Source: Alkalihalobacillus sp. TS-13
GTDB taxonomy: Bacteria; Bacillota; Bacilli; Bacillales; Fictibacillaceae
DNA length: 64,000 nucleotides
NCBI RefSeq assembly: GCF_019720915.1
Contig: NZ_JAHKSI010000001.1
Location: forward strand, 2,852,001 to 2,916,000
Direction of reading: 5' to 3'
Shown piece by piece: positions 1 through 7,912 of this stretch (positions are counted from its first letter, which is position 1; each line of letters begins with the position of its first letter). A program made the translations under genes and the position numbers. The notes under the pieces were generated by a model. It was given only the letters and a program-made list of their open reading frames with translations, was not told the origin of the DNA and searched no databases.

Positions 1-1135
1 TAGCAGTAAACGCCTCGATTGCCTCCGCAATTTGCTCTGGTGAGGCATCCTTCTTCAATAGCTTTCCGTTCTGATCATTGACCAGTTCGGACGTACCTCC
101 AACATCTGTTGCAACTACAGGGATCCCGCAACTGAACGCTTCCATGATTGAAACCGGGACTCCCTCGCTCGCACTCACGTTCATGAATAGATCAACCGGG
201 GTCTGTTGATAGTACGCTCGAATTTGAGCATTATTCATAAACCCAAGAAACTCCCACTCCACATTAGATGGAAGTTTTTCTGCTGCAAGTTCATTAATCT
301 GATCCCATAAAGGACCATTTCCTATATGTGTCCACTTCAATTTCAGCTTTGTTCGATTCAGCGCTTCAATGAGCAGATCCAGTCGTTTCACATCGACCAT
401 ATAAGAGCACGTCACGATGTGCAGTTGCTCATCCTTATTTCGGGGATTGGTTTGCTCTCCCCCGACGGTTCCCAGTTTACTAATCGAAAGTTTAGTAGGA
501 ATTAAGTGAGGATATTGATTTTGTAAATAATTTTTCCCATCAGAGGAAATCGTGTAAAGCTTGTAAAGGTTCGTAATAGTCTTTCCTTGTAATGGAAGGT
601 ACGGAGGTTTATGTCTATAAGCGTATAGATCTCCTCCATGTGCTCTGGAAACACCCTTAATAGTTTCCCCAGATTTTTCTTTAAGCATTCCCAATGCTAT
701 AGCTGTAGGACTTAACCAATACGAGTAAAAAACACACTCTGACAGGTTTGTGTTGTTTTTCACATAATGACGTTCAAGTTGCTTTCGGATATTGACGGCC
801 AGGCTCAACCAATTGACCAGCTTCAATACACCTTTCAGCCCATGGCGTCGAGCTGACACAAATTCTTCATTGAACCATTTCATAGCTTGAGGATCAGACA
901 ATACAGTTATCCTTCGTAAATATGTAAGAGCTTTTACTGAGGTCACGTTTCGTCTCAATGGTTTTACAAGAACGTTCTCAGGCACTTCTCTTTGTTCGTT
1001 TTCAGGTTTATAAGCAACTGGGGCTATAATGATTTTATTGAAATCCTTCTGCAGGTATTGAAGTTCCGTTTCAAAAAACTGCTCTCCGGGCAAGTATGGA
1101 AAGTTTTGTGTCAATACGATCAATGTTGAATTCAT
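1..1135 (-). CDS. GT4-family glycosyltransferase, 3' end cut by window edge
   Basis: The minus-strand frame opens with ATG at 1135 and is still open at base 1, giving about 378 residues. The protein starts MNSTLIVLTQNFPYLPGEQF, a typical N-terminal Rossmann strand with the GT4 donor loop. Near the window edge it carries the GT4 donor-binding signature EGVPVSIMEAF, followed by GIPVVATDVGG and SELV. The catalytic Glu pair of the E-x7-E motif therefore appears present. No signal peptide or membrane segment is visible, so it is expected to be a cytoplasmic enzyme using a nucleotide-sugar. It lies downstream of tagO, separated from it by a terminator and a repeat. Its acceptor is unknown; decoration of wall polymer or exopolysaccharide is inferred only from the neighbourhood. 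Confidence 0.85.
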   Translation of the reverse strand, partial: MNSTLIVLTQNFPYLPGEQFFETELQYLQKDFNKIIIAPVAYKPENEQREVPENVLVKPLRRNVTSVKALTYLRRITVLSDPQAMKWFNEEFVSARRHGLKGVLKLVNWLSLAVNIRKQLERHYVKNNTNLSECVFYSYWLSPTAIALGMLKEKSGETIKGVSRAHGGDLYAYRHKPPYLPLQGKTITNLYKLYTISSDGKNYLQNQYPHLIPTKLSISKLGTVGGEQTNPRNKDEQLHIVTCSYMVDVKRLDLLIEALNRTKLKLKWTHIGNGPLWDQINELAAEKLPSNVEWEFLGFMNNAQIRAYYQQTPVDLFMNVSASEGVPVSIMEAFSCGIPVVATDVGGTSELVNDQNGKLLKKDASPEQIAEAIEAFTA

Positions 1136-1319
1136 GTAAAATCCCTCTCTCTTCATTAGTTTAATTCTTAGCTCAATGTTCGGGTTTTTATACCAAAAAG
1201 GAAGCACTCTGTTACTCTTTTTGATTGATTTCCAAGAAGCGTCTTCGCTGTGGAGTTTATTTAGCTTGTATTACCTAGAGGCTTCACAAAATAATTTAAA
1301 AATGCCTGTACGAAAAATT

Positions 1320-1504
1320 TAGCGGACATGAGAGCCGTTATTTGTGTTAAAAAACCATAATTCCGTATGCTAGCGGACATGAGAGACCTTATGTGTGAAT
1401 AAATCGACTGATTTTGTATGATAACCACAAAATAAGGTCCCTGGTGTCCGCTATTTTTATAATTATAGTCAAAATCGGATAAATAAGGTCTCCTGTGTCC
1501 GTTA
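1320..1504. repeat. Four-copy 26-bp motif, two direct and two inverted
   Basis: Two copies of TAGCGGACATGAGAG plus a CTTATxTGTG-like tail lie at 1320-1346 and 1371-1397. Two inverted copies (AATAAGGTC...TGTCCGCTA type) lie at 1426-1453 and 1479-1504. Copy starts are 51-55 bp apart. The inner pair can form a stem with a loop of about 28 nt, and the outer pair can nest around it. This fills most of the 1136-1575 intergenic space, where I see no convincing gene; the two overlapping minus-strand frames there translate this repeat and the terminator. Confidence 0.7.
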
Positions 1505-1575
1505 ACGGTTGTCCTTGAAAAAATGGAGTCCATACAAGTCGGCTTCCCTCCCCTATAAAGGGTAAATTCGCATAA

Positions 1576-1609
1576 TAAAAAAGGAGCTGACCCAAAACCG
1601 GCAAGCTCC
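1576..1609 (-). terminator. Rho-independent terminator after tagO
   Basis: On the minus strand GGAGCT pairs with AGCTCC around a 15-nt loop and is followed by TTTTTTAT. It lies about 50 bp past the tagO stop codon. Confidence 0.75.
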
Positions 1610-1660
1610 AAAACATTGGAAGCGCCAGGCTTAATGAGTCAACCCCTTATATAAACGTAA

Positions 1661-2725
1661 CTATTGTCTACTTTTAATCACTTTACGATAAAACCTTAAA
1701 AATGGTTTATATCTGTCACTTACAAGGCCTACGGTTTCAGCAACTAGCTGAAATGCAATGAATAAACCGAATAAAATCAACAAAGACCCGATCAATGTTG
1801 TCTCAGTCACAAGTACTGCACAAACGCTGAAAATGATCCCGAACGCATAAATCACTAATACAGTATTCCTGTGCGATAAACCAAGAGCTAAAATACGATG
1901 ATGCAGATGTGACTTATCTGGTGCTGAAATCGGCTTTTTATTGACAACCCGCCTTATGATGGCGAATGACGTATCAAAAATCGGTACCCCAAGGATGAGA
2001 ATTGGAACGAGAAAACTGAACAAGGTCACACTTTTATATAGCCCTAAGAGCGATAGGATCGCAATCGCATATCCTAAGAACAGTGCTCCCGTGTCCCCCA
2101 TGAATATCTTTGCTGGGTGAAAGTTGTAAAAGAGAAAACCGATGATACTTCCAATCAAAATCAAGGCTAAGGTCATAATCAGTCCCTTACCAGCAGCTCC
2201 TGCCATAAAGGCAATAGTTGCAATCCCAATTAAAGATATACCTGCTGCCAAGCCATCTAACCCATCAATCAGATTAATCGCATTCGTAATTGCGACAATC
2301 CAAAGTATTGAAATCGGATAGGACCACATTCCAAGTTCATAATTTTCTACTAGGAAAGGTACACTTAGGACATTTATGGTCAAGCCGGTTGATACGACAA
2401 GTGTTGCCGCGATCAATTGCCCCAAAAGTTTTACGATTGCTGATAATTCCAAAATATCATCAAGGATTCCTAAAACAATGATTAAAAAAGCCCCTATCAG
2501 AATACCGGTCATTTGCTCTTTATAGAGTCCTCCAGCAAAATATCCAGCAGTACACCCGATGAAAATCGCCAGTCCACCTAAACGCGGCATCACTTTTTGA
2601 TGGACTTTCCGATTATTCGGTTTATCTGTTGCCCCTATTTTATGAGCGAGTTTTATGACGAATGGAGTAATGATCAGTACGGTTATAAATGATGTTATCA
2701 GTGCTATGATCATGTTCTGGTCCAT
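1661..2725 (-). CDS. tagO: Undecaprenyl-phosphate N-acetylglucosaminyl-1-phosphate transferase (TagO)
   Basis: A 354-residue polytopic membrane protein of the MraY/WecA family. The family transfers GlcNAc-1-P from UDP-GlcNAc to undecaprenyl phosphate on the inner membrane face, the first step of wall teichoic acid linkage-unit synthesis. The family signatures are all present: RKVHQKVMPRLGG, DDILELS, NAINLIDGLDGLA (catalytic Asp region), FMGDTGALFLG, and the C-terminal DKSHLHHRIL histidine motif. The ATG at 2725 was chosen because AAGGAG lies 9 nt upstream; an in-frame start at 2788 adds 21 residues with no ribosome site. It is monocistronic between terminators. A paralogue lies at 16660-17736. 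Confidence 0.93.
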   Translation of the reverse strand: MDQNMIIALITSFITVLIITPFVIKLAHKIGATDKPNNRKVHQKVMPRLGGLAIFIGCTAGYFAGGLYKEQMTGILIGAFLIIVLGILDDILELSAIVKLLGQLIAATLVVSTGLTINVLSVPFLVENYELGMWSYPISILWIVAITNAINLIDGLDGLAAGISLIGIATIAFMAGAAGKGLIMTLALILIGSIIGFLFYNFHPAKIFMGDTGALFLGYAIAILSLLGLYKSVTLFSFLVPILILGVPIFDTSFAIIRRVVNKKPISAPDKSHLHHRILALGLSHRNTVLVIYAFGIIFSVCAVLVTETTLIGSLLILFGLFIAFQLVAETVGLVSDRYKPFLRFYRKVIKSRQ

Positions 2726-2985
2726 AAACTGGATCTCCTTTTCAAAAAACATTCTAGGTAAGCGTATCACATACTTATTGAAAATCAATTCTTTATTCAG
2801 TAAAAATTGTAAAGATTATAATGCAAATTATTAAAACTAATTAAACATTTCGAAACACACTGATCGTTACTGACGTTATTCCCTATTTTTACAATTCACA
2901 ATCCTTATTCTTTGATAGTTGAAACCGTTTGATGTAGGGAAAACCTTTTCCTTACCAAGTAAAGATTGGAAATAATTGAGGGCCT
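2726..2985. other. Upstream region of tagO, no gene
   Basis: This AT-rich stretch holds no supported ORF. On the minus strand TATAAT occurs near 2815-2820 and could be the -10 of a tagO promoter, but I find no good -35 hexamer 16-18 bp upstream, so the promoter is not called. Confidence 0.4.
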
Positions 2986-3026
2986 TAAAAAAGTGCAGAA
3001 AAAACATTCTGTCTCTCTACACTTTT
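2986..3026 (-). terminator. Rho-independent terminator after tagA
   Basis: On the minus strand AAAAGTGTAGA pairs with TCTGCACTTTT (one G-T pair) around a loop of about 18 nt and ends in T residues, just past the tagA stop. Confidence 0.7.
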
Positions 3027-3040
3027 AGTAATGAAAAAAA

Positions 3041-3820
3041 TTAATGAGTACTGGTTGCTATCTTTTCTTTGAAGACCTTGAATAGAAACTTAGGGATTTC
3101 CAACATCCTTTTGAAACGCCACGGCTGACTCAGAAGTCTATATAACCACTCGACGTGGAGTTTCCTCAACAGGTGCGGAGCCCTGGTCACTTCACCGGAT
3201 AATACATCGAAACTTCCTCCTACTCCCATAAAGATACCCTTCTGGAAGTGCGAAAAGTTTTCAAAAATCCATTTTTCTTGTCTCGGACAGCCTAAACCTA
3301 CAAAAACCATATCCGGCTGAAGCTGTTTGATTTCATCACGGATCTTTTTGCTTTCATTATTCGAGAAATACCCATTCCGAAAACCAACTACACGTAAGCC
3401 TGGAAATCTGCTTTGCACGTTATTTACTGCTTTTTTCATAGTTGTTTCTTTCGCACCTATAAAGTAAACGGAATGGCCCTTCTTCCCAGCCATCTCAAGT
3501 AGTCCCATCATTGTTTCAAAACCAGTTACCCTCTCTGGAATAGGCCTCTTTAATAACTTGGAAGCGATGATGATCCCGATTCCATCTGGCGTAACATACG
3601 AACTCTGTTGAACAATCTGTTTAAATGATTCATCTTTAAGAGTTTGCATCACAATTTCCGGATTAGCTGTAATGACAAACTTCTTTTCTTTTCTTTTGAC
3701 ATGAGTGTGGAGAGTCTCTATGAATTGATCCTGTGTTGCTTTCACAAAAGGAACATCAAGAATCTCTACACTCTCTACACTCTGCTCATCTTGTATATTA
3801 ATTTTCGCAGTATTTTGCAT
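3041..3820 (-). CDS. tagA: N-acetylglucosaminyldiphosphoundecaprenol N-acetyl-beta-D-mannosaminyltransferase (TagA)
   Basis: A 259-residue WecG/TagA/CpsF-family (GT26) enzyme. It adds ManNAc from UDP-ManNAc to undecaprenyl-PP-GlcNAc, completing the disaccharide linkage unit. Family hallmarks are TANPEIVM (about residues 51-58), YVTPDGIGIIIA with the catalytic Asp, ERVTGFE, the PDMVFVGLGCPRQEKW block and the GVGGSFDVLSGEVTRAP block. The C-terminal basic stretch (RLLSQPWRFKRMLE) matches the membrane-associating appendage of the family. AGGTGATG precedes the ATG. It has a first 20-odd residues (DEQSVESVE) that the second copy at 19481-20221 lacks. UDP-ManNAc would come from MnaA at 46289. Confidence 0.92.
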   Translation of the reverse strand: MQNTAKINIQDEQSVESVEILDVPFVKATQDQFIETLHTHVKRKEKKFVITANPEIVMQTLKDESFKQIVQQSSYVTPDGIGIIIASKLLKRPIPERVTGFETMMGLLEMAGKKGHSVYFIGAKETTMKKAVNNVQSRFPGLRVVGFRNGYFSNNESKKIRDEIKQLQPDMVFVGLGCPRQEKWIFENFSHFQKGIFMGVGGSFDVLSGEVTRAPHLLRKLHVEWLYRLLSQPWRFKRMLEIPKFLFKVFKEKIATSTH

Positions 3821-3961
3821 TTAACATCACCTAATTGTAACTTTTTGGCGTACTTACTCTAATTGTAATTATCGACAATTATGAATGATATGTAAAGATT
3901 TTAGCCGAAATTGTCACATACAAAAAATCTAACGTGTAATTTATCCCATGTTTTTTCCATA

Positions 3962-4297
3962 GGTTTTGTTTATATTGTTGATTTCTACGAATTCACTCCC
4001 TTTCCGCGGGTAAACAAAAAGGGTAAGCGACCCGATTAGTTACAAAGGTCACTGGAAAACTGACGAGGAGGCTGCCGTCGCCGCAGGAAGTTTGAAGTGA
4101 TCCAAGTGACTGGTCGATGAGCTAGACATCACTGCCATGCCATTAACCCACTTCATGCTTACTTCGACGTTCACCAAACAGGACGTGGTGGTTTTTGTCG
4201 AAGATCCTTTTAAAAACTGTTGGGTCTCGCCTGGCTCGCTTTTCCCGCAGGAGTGGTAAAATTTCGCTTAAAATCAACAAAGTTTATTAACAAAGCC
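3962..4297. repeat. GC-rich palindromic intergenic repeat, copy A (with extra interior)
   Basis: The ends are GGTTTTGTTTA (3962) and TTAACAAAGCC (4287-4297). The inner arms are GTTGATTTCTACGAATTCACTCCCTTTCCGCGGG and its partner GGGTCTCGCCTGGCTCGC...CCGCAGGAGTGG...AAAATCAACAA, which match copies B, C and D. About 200 bp of different sequence sits between the arms; part of it (CGATTAGTTACAAAGGTCA) resembles the interior of copy E. No gene is visible in the 526-bp space from 3821 to 4346. Confidence 0.75.
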
Positions 4298-4303
4298 TTT
4301 CAT

Positions 4304-4339
4304 AAAAAAAGAGCTGGCTCCAATCTTAAAAACCAGCCC
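4304..4339 (-). terminator. Rho-independent terminator after acyltransferase
   Basis: On the minus strand GGGCTGG pairs with CCAGCTC around about 15 nt and is followed by TTTTTTT. Confidence 0.75.
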
Positions 4340-4346
4340 TTTCATT

Positions 4347-5405
4347 TTATCTTGATACAGTAGGGTTTACTGAACCATATTGGGATTCAGGGATACGTAC
4401 AGATTTGTTTTTTCTCTTAATATTGCCGACTATATATGATCCAAATGGTAATAGAGATATTGATTTAATAATCAGCATAGATAGTATGAGGCTTACAATG
4501 AACAACCCGATCACACGTGTACTTGTATGCTCAAAAAAGTTTGCTGTATAAGGACCAACATAACGCTGGACTTGCCAGTGCAATAAATAGATTCCAAATG
4601 AATAATTACTGATCGTATTTATAATTTTCGAGTTAGGAACGAATTTTCCAAACGTAAGAATCGCCAAACTACCTAAGATGACAAATGGGAATAAATCGAA
4701 CCGTTTAGAATTAACACTTGTAAAACCGAATTTATAATTCATTGCGATGAAATACATAGCCATCAATAAGCCGGTTAGAATGTACCATTTATATTTTCTT
4801 GTGATTTCAATGACCTTGTTATAATGGCGTCCAATCAGATAGCCTGTAGTGAAATAACCAAACCAGGCTGTGAATGGCAGTTTCAAATAATGCCGGTTAT
4901 CCTTTATGAACGCTAACTCCGAGTAATTCAAAAAGTGAAGGTGAGCAAACATAACGACATAACTGATCGGCAGCAGGATCTTCATCGGAATATTGAACTT
5001 AATGACTAAATAATGCAAGATATAAAATTGCAGAATGATCAATACAAAATATCCCTCAAACATACCGAACAAAACGTTATCAAGAACTTTATCCTTCAAC
5101 TGGACCGTGCTGCTCAAATTGAACGTGACCAATGCATCAATAATGGCGAACGAAACAAAGGGAAAATAGATCCACTTTATTCGTTTACTGAAAAACCCCT
5201 CTCCCAAACGATCCGGATAACGGTTTGCCAAAATAATTTCTGATAAGACAATGAACGTTGGAGTAGCGTAACACAATAACAGTCGAGCCAAGTTATAAAA
5301 TTCAGTGTGGGGATAGCCCACGGATATCCCTGTTTGAGTAGTACTATGAAGAAAGACAATACTCAAGCAAGCAACAAAGCGTAATAGGTTCCATTCCTTT
5401 ATCAT
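4347..5405 (-). CDS. Acyltransferase family 3 membrane protein
   Basis: A 352-residue integral membrane protein with about ten hydrophobic segments. The N-terminal RFVACLSIVFLHSTT carries the conserved Arg and the catalytic His region of acyltransferase-3 proteins. The C-terminal FGIYLLHWQVQRY also fits the family. Members move acetyl or other acyl groups across the membrane onto sugars (OatA, exopolysaccharide and teichoic acid O-acetyltransferases). It lies between tagA and tagH, so wall polymer acylation is a reasonable inference but the substrate is not shown. The ATG at 5405 follows AGGTGAT by 5 nt; an in-frame GTG at 5414 has no ribosome site. No extracytoplasmic SGNH domain is fused. 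Confidence 0.85.
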   Translation of the reverse strand: MIKEWNLLRFVACLSIVFLHSTTQTGISVGYPHTEFYNLARLLLCYATPTFIVLSEIILANRYPDRLGEGFFSKRIKWIYFPFVSFAIIDALVTFNLSSTVQLKDKVLDNVLFGMFEGYFVLIILQFYILHYLVIKFNIPMKILLPISYVVMFAHLHFLNYSELAFIKDNRHYLKLPFTAWFGYFTTGYLIGRHYNKVIEITRKYKWYILTGLLMAMYFIAMNYKFGFTSVNSKRFDLFPFVILGSLAILTFGKFVPNSKIINTISNYSFGIYLLHWQVQRYVGPYTANFFEHTSTRVIGLFIVSLILSMLIIKSISLLPFGSYIVGNIKRKNKSVRIPESQYGSVNPTVSR

Positions 5406-5588
5406 TTTTATCACCTACGAACTAAAATCGTATTTGTCGAATTTTGTCGAATTACCATCGTACTAGGACACTTTATCAAAATTATTTTAGCATCGCAACG
5501 CAATATCCAAATCATAACGAAATCTTCACAAAGTCAAATCTTTTACGAGGATGCTCCCTGCTTATCCAAAGTACTTACTTAAACAAAA

Positions 5589-5760
5589 GGCTTTGTTAAA
5601 GAATGATGTTGATTTCTTCGAAATTCACTCCCTTTCCGCGGGCGAACCGTGAGCCTCCTCACGAACTTGTACAGTTCGTTGCGGGGTCTCACCAGGCTCG
5701 CTGTTCCCACAGAAGTGTCGTGAATTTCGTGTAAAATCAACAGCGAAGATTAACAAAGCC
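5589..5760. repeat. GC-rich palindromic intergenic repeat, copy B (best preserved ends)
   Basis: This 172-bp element is bounded by perfect inverted 11-mers GGCTTTGTTAA and TTAACAAAGCC. Inside are GTTGATTTCTTCGAAATTCACTCCC and its partner GTCGTGAATTTCGTGTAAAATCAAC, then CTTTCCGCGGGCGAAC against GTTCCCACAG, with GAGCCTCC...GGGGTCTCACCAGGCTCGC in the centre. No ORF. It occupies the 5406-5805 gap together with the tagH terminator. Confidence 0.8.
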
Positions 5761-5763
5761 AAA

Positions 5764-5807
5764 CAAAAAAGAACCTTGACTACGACTTAGTCAAGGTTCT
5801 TTTTTTC
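5764..5807 (-). terminator. Rho-independent terminator after tagH
   Basis: On the minus strand AAAAAAAGAACCTTGACT pairs with AGTCAAGGTTCTTTTTT around 7 nt. The stem overlaps the tagH stop codon. Confidence 0.9.
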
Positions 5808-6612
5808 AAATTGTAGCTGTTTTCAGCTCAGCATTCTTTTTGGTTACTACTTCTCTATACTTTTTCTTCTCTTTTTTAGACATTTTTTTATATTTCTTTA
5901 GAAATTCTTCATATTTCGGTAACACTTCATCCACCGGACCGAATTCTTTTACGGTTCCAAATTCCAGCCACAGGATCTTTTCACAGAACTTTTTCATTTG
6001 GCCAATTGAGTGGCTGACAAAAATCATTGTTTTCCCTTTAGCTTTGAATTCCTTCATTTTTTCCAGTGATTTTTCCGCAAACGCTTTATCTCCTACAGAT
6101 AATGCCTCATCAATAATTAAGATGTCAGGGTCGATATTTACAGAAATCGCAAATCCTAAACGTGATTTCATTCCGCTCGAATAGGATTTTACTGGTTGAT
6201 CAATAAATTTCTCTAATTCGGCAAACTCAATGATATCTTCTTCCATTTTTTGAATTTCTTTTTTGGAAAATCCAAGCATAAGACATTTGAGTTCAATATT
6301 TTCTCTACCAGTCAGATCACCTTTCAAACCTGAAGCAACCGCAATTAATGCTGCTTGACCATTCAACGTCACAGAACCAGTTGTTTCCGGGACGATCCCC
6401 GCAATGATGTTTGACAATGTCGATTTTCCAGAACCGTTGATCCCGACAAACCCTACAACATCACCTTTGACAGCTTCAAAATCCACATGATTTAAAGCAT
6501 AAAAATCTTCACCATAGCTTTTAGGTGTAAGCAAATCCAATATTTTCTCTGAAGACTTCTTATATAATTTGTATTTTTTCGAAACGTCTTTAACGATAAT
6601 CGCTTTTTCCAT
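5806..6612 (-). CDS. tagH: Teichoic acid ABC exporter ATP-binding subunit (TagH)
   Basis: A 268-residue ABC ATPase. Walker A GINGSGKST (about residues 60-68), the signature motif variant YSSGMKSRL, Walker B PDILIIDEALSVGD and the H-loop FVSHS are all visible. With TagG it exports lipid-linked wall teichoic acid. It has the short form of about 265 residues, as in S. aureus TarH, and lacks the long C-terminal extension of B. subtilis TagH; the tail is Lys-rich (KKYKKMSKKEKKKY). The start at 6612 is chosen because AGAGGA lies 6 nt upstream; ATG at 6627 immediately follows the tagG stop and would add five residues. It is co-transcribed with tagG. Confidence 0.93.
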   Translation of the reverse strand: MEKAIIVKDVSKKYKLYKKSSEKILDLLTPKSYGEDFYALNHVDFEAVKGDVVGFVGINGSGKSTLSNIIAGIVPETTGSVTLNGQAALIAVASGLKGDLTGRENIELKCLMLGFSKKEIQKMEEDIIEFAELEKFIDQPVKSYSSGMKSRLGFAISVNIDPDILIIDEALSVGDKAFAEKSLEKMKEFKAKGKTMIFVSHSIGQMKKFCEKILWLEFGTVKEFGPVDEVLPKYEEFLKKYKKMSKKEKKKYREVVTKKNAELKTATI

Positions 6613-6627
6613 ATTGATTCCTCTCAT

Positions 6628-7452
6628 CTATAGAAAGTCGATGAAATGCCTTCTGAATTTCACATGTATTGTCGCACCAATGAAAAGGAGCAGACCAGTT
6701 ATAGCCCAGAAATACAACGTATATTCCCAGTTTTCAATAAAGTACCAGCCTAATCCGAAGAATCCGGCTCGATACCCTTCAATTAAATAATACAGCGGAT
6801 TGATCTTCATAACCAACTGTATAAACGCATTATCGATATTTGAAACCTGCCACAAAATCGGTGATAGATAGAGCAGCATACGTAGTGTTGCTTGTAAAAA
6901 CATTTGCACATCTCTAATGATGGTTGCAAGTGTTGATGTCACTAATGCTAGTGCAAAGATAAACATGAACGTTGCAAAAATAAAGTAGATGAATTGTAAA
7001 TAATAAATATTTATCGGAAAACCTGAAAATTGCATGACGAAGATTGTAATGACACCTAAAGCAGCATGAATATAAAATTGTGAAAAAATAATATAGTTAG
7101 GAATGACACTCATTGGAAAGTTCATCTTTGAGAGCATTCTCAGCCTTGTATAAATCGATTTAGAGCCTTTTATTGTGGACTGATAGAAAAAGAACCAGAT
7201 AATGATTCCAGCAAGCATCCACTGCAGAAAAGGAACCTCCAACCCGTTTTCCAGTGTAATATCCGCTCTCTGTCTTATACCATATCCAAATACAAACCAA
7301 TAAATTGCTACTTGGATAAGCGGATTGATGAGCTCCCATGCCATACCTAAATAGTTATTGCTATTTGAGCTTTTCAATTCATATAAAGATAATCTTCTAA
7401 CCAAATAGAAGTGATCAATCTGTTCTTTAATCACAGTGATTACGGATTTCAT
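6628..7452 (-). CDS. tagG: Teichoic acid ABC exporter permease (TagG)
   Basis: A 274-residue ABC-2 type permease with six predicted membrane segments. It shows the family features SNSNNYLGMAWELINPLIQ at the N-terminus, LQWMLAGIIIWFFFY, and SPILWQVSNI with INPLYYLIEGYRAGFF near the C-terminus. It forms the transmembrane part of the wall teichoic acid exporter with TagH, encoded immediately downstream without a gap. AGGAAGGACT precedes the ATG. A promoter-like sequence lies just upstream. Confidence 0.93.
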   Translation of the reverse strand: MKSVITVIKEQIDHFYLVRRLSLYELKSSNSNNYLGMAWELINPLIQVAIYWFVFGYGIRQRADITLENGLEVPFLQWMLAGIIIWFFFYQSTIKGSKSIYTRLRMLSKMNFPMSVIPNYIIFSQFYIHAALGVITIFVMQFSGFPINIYYLQFIYFIFATFMFIFALALVTSTLATIIRDVQMFLQATLRMLLYLSPILWQVSNIDNAFIQLVMKINPLYYLIEGYRAGFFGLGWYFIENWEYTLYFWAITGLLLFIGATIHVKFRRHFIDFL

Positions 7453-7498
7453 ACTTTAGTCCTTCCTGTGTATCTTTTAAATGATAAATACTTCTCAA

Positions 7499-7527
7499 AT
7501 TATACTTTCATACTTTTTAAAACACAA
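7499..7527 (-). promoter_or_regulatory. Candidate sigma-A promoter for tagG-tagH
   Basis: On the minus strand TTGTGT and a perfect TATAAT are separated by 17 bp, about 47 bp upstream of the tagG start. The -35 match is weak (3 of 6). Confidence 0.45.
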
Positions 7528-7677
7528 CAAATGATACATAATTGTAGAGATGTTGTAAACTCAGATCCCGGTGCTCCGCGTGCCAATTAGTAGTTCGTAC
7601 ATATTTACAGAAATTTAACCGCACCTTTACAAAAAAATATAAAATCTGCAAGGTTAGAAAGGTACAATTACTAAACA

Positions 7678-7710
7678 GTTAAGAGTTAATATTTCAACAT
7701 GACTCTTAAC
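7678..7710. other. Inverted repeat upstream of tagG
   Basis: GTTAAGAGT and ACTCTTAAC are perfect 9-bp arms around a 15-nt spacer. No T-run follows on either strand, so it is not called a terminator. It lies between repeat copy C and the tagG promoter candidate, in the 460-bp gap 7453-7912. Confidence 0.45.
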
Positions 7711-7713
7711 TCG

Positions 7714-7843
7714 AAGATTGATTTAGGCGAAACTCACGACACTCCTGCGGGAACAGCGAGCCAGGCGAGACCCCGAAACGAGGTGCGAGCGAGGAGGCTT
7801 GCAGTTCGCCCGCGGAAAGGGAGTGAATTTCGCAGAAAGCAAT
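7714..7843. repeat. GC-rich palindromic intergenic repeat, copy C (reversed)
   Basis: It is in the opposite orientation to copies A and B. Recognisable blocks are CACGACACTCCTGCGGGAACAG, CGAGCCAGGCGAGACCCCG, CGAGCGAGGAGGCTTGC and CGCCCGCGGAAAGGGAGTGA. The outer TTAACAAAGCC-type ends are poorly conserved. Confidence 0.75.
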
Positions 7844-7855
7844 ATTTTTAGTTAA

Positions 7856-7886
7856 TAAAACAGGCCGTCGAACAAATTCGACAGCC
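7856..7886 (-). terminator. Rho-independent terminator after tagF
   Basis: On the minus strand GGCTGTCGAA pairs with TTCGACGGCC (one G-T pair) around a 4-nt loop, then TGTTTTATT. Confidence 0.75.
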
Positions 7887-7912
7887 AGACGATAGACGTA
7901 AGTATTTATGAT

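Noticed and set aside
1261-1616. Two overlapping minus-strand ORFs of 116 and 75 codons
   Set aside because: They translate the four-copy repeat and the tagO terminator; no ribosome site.
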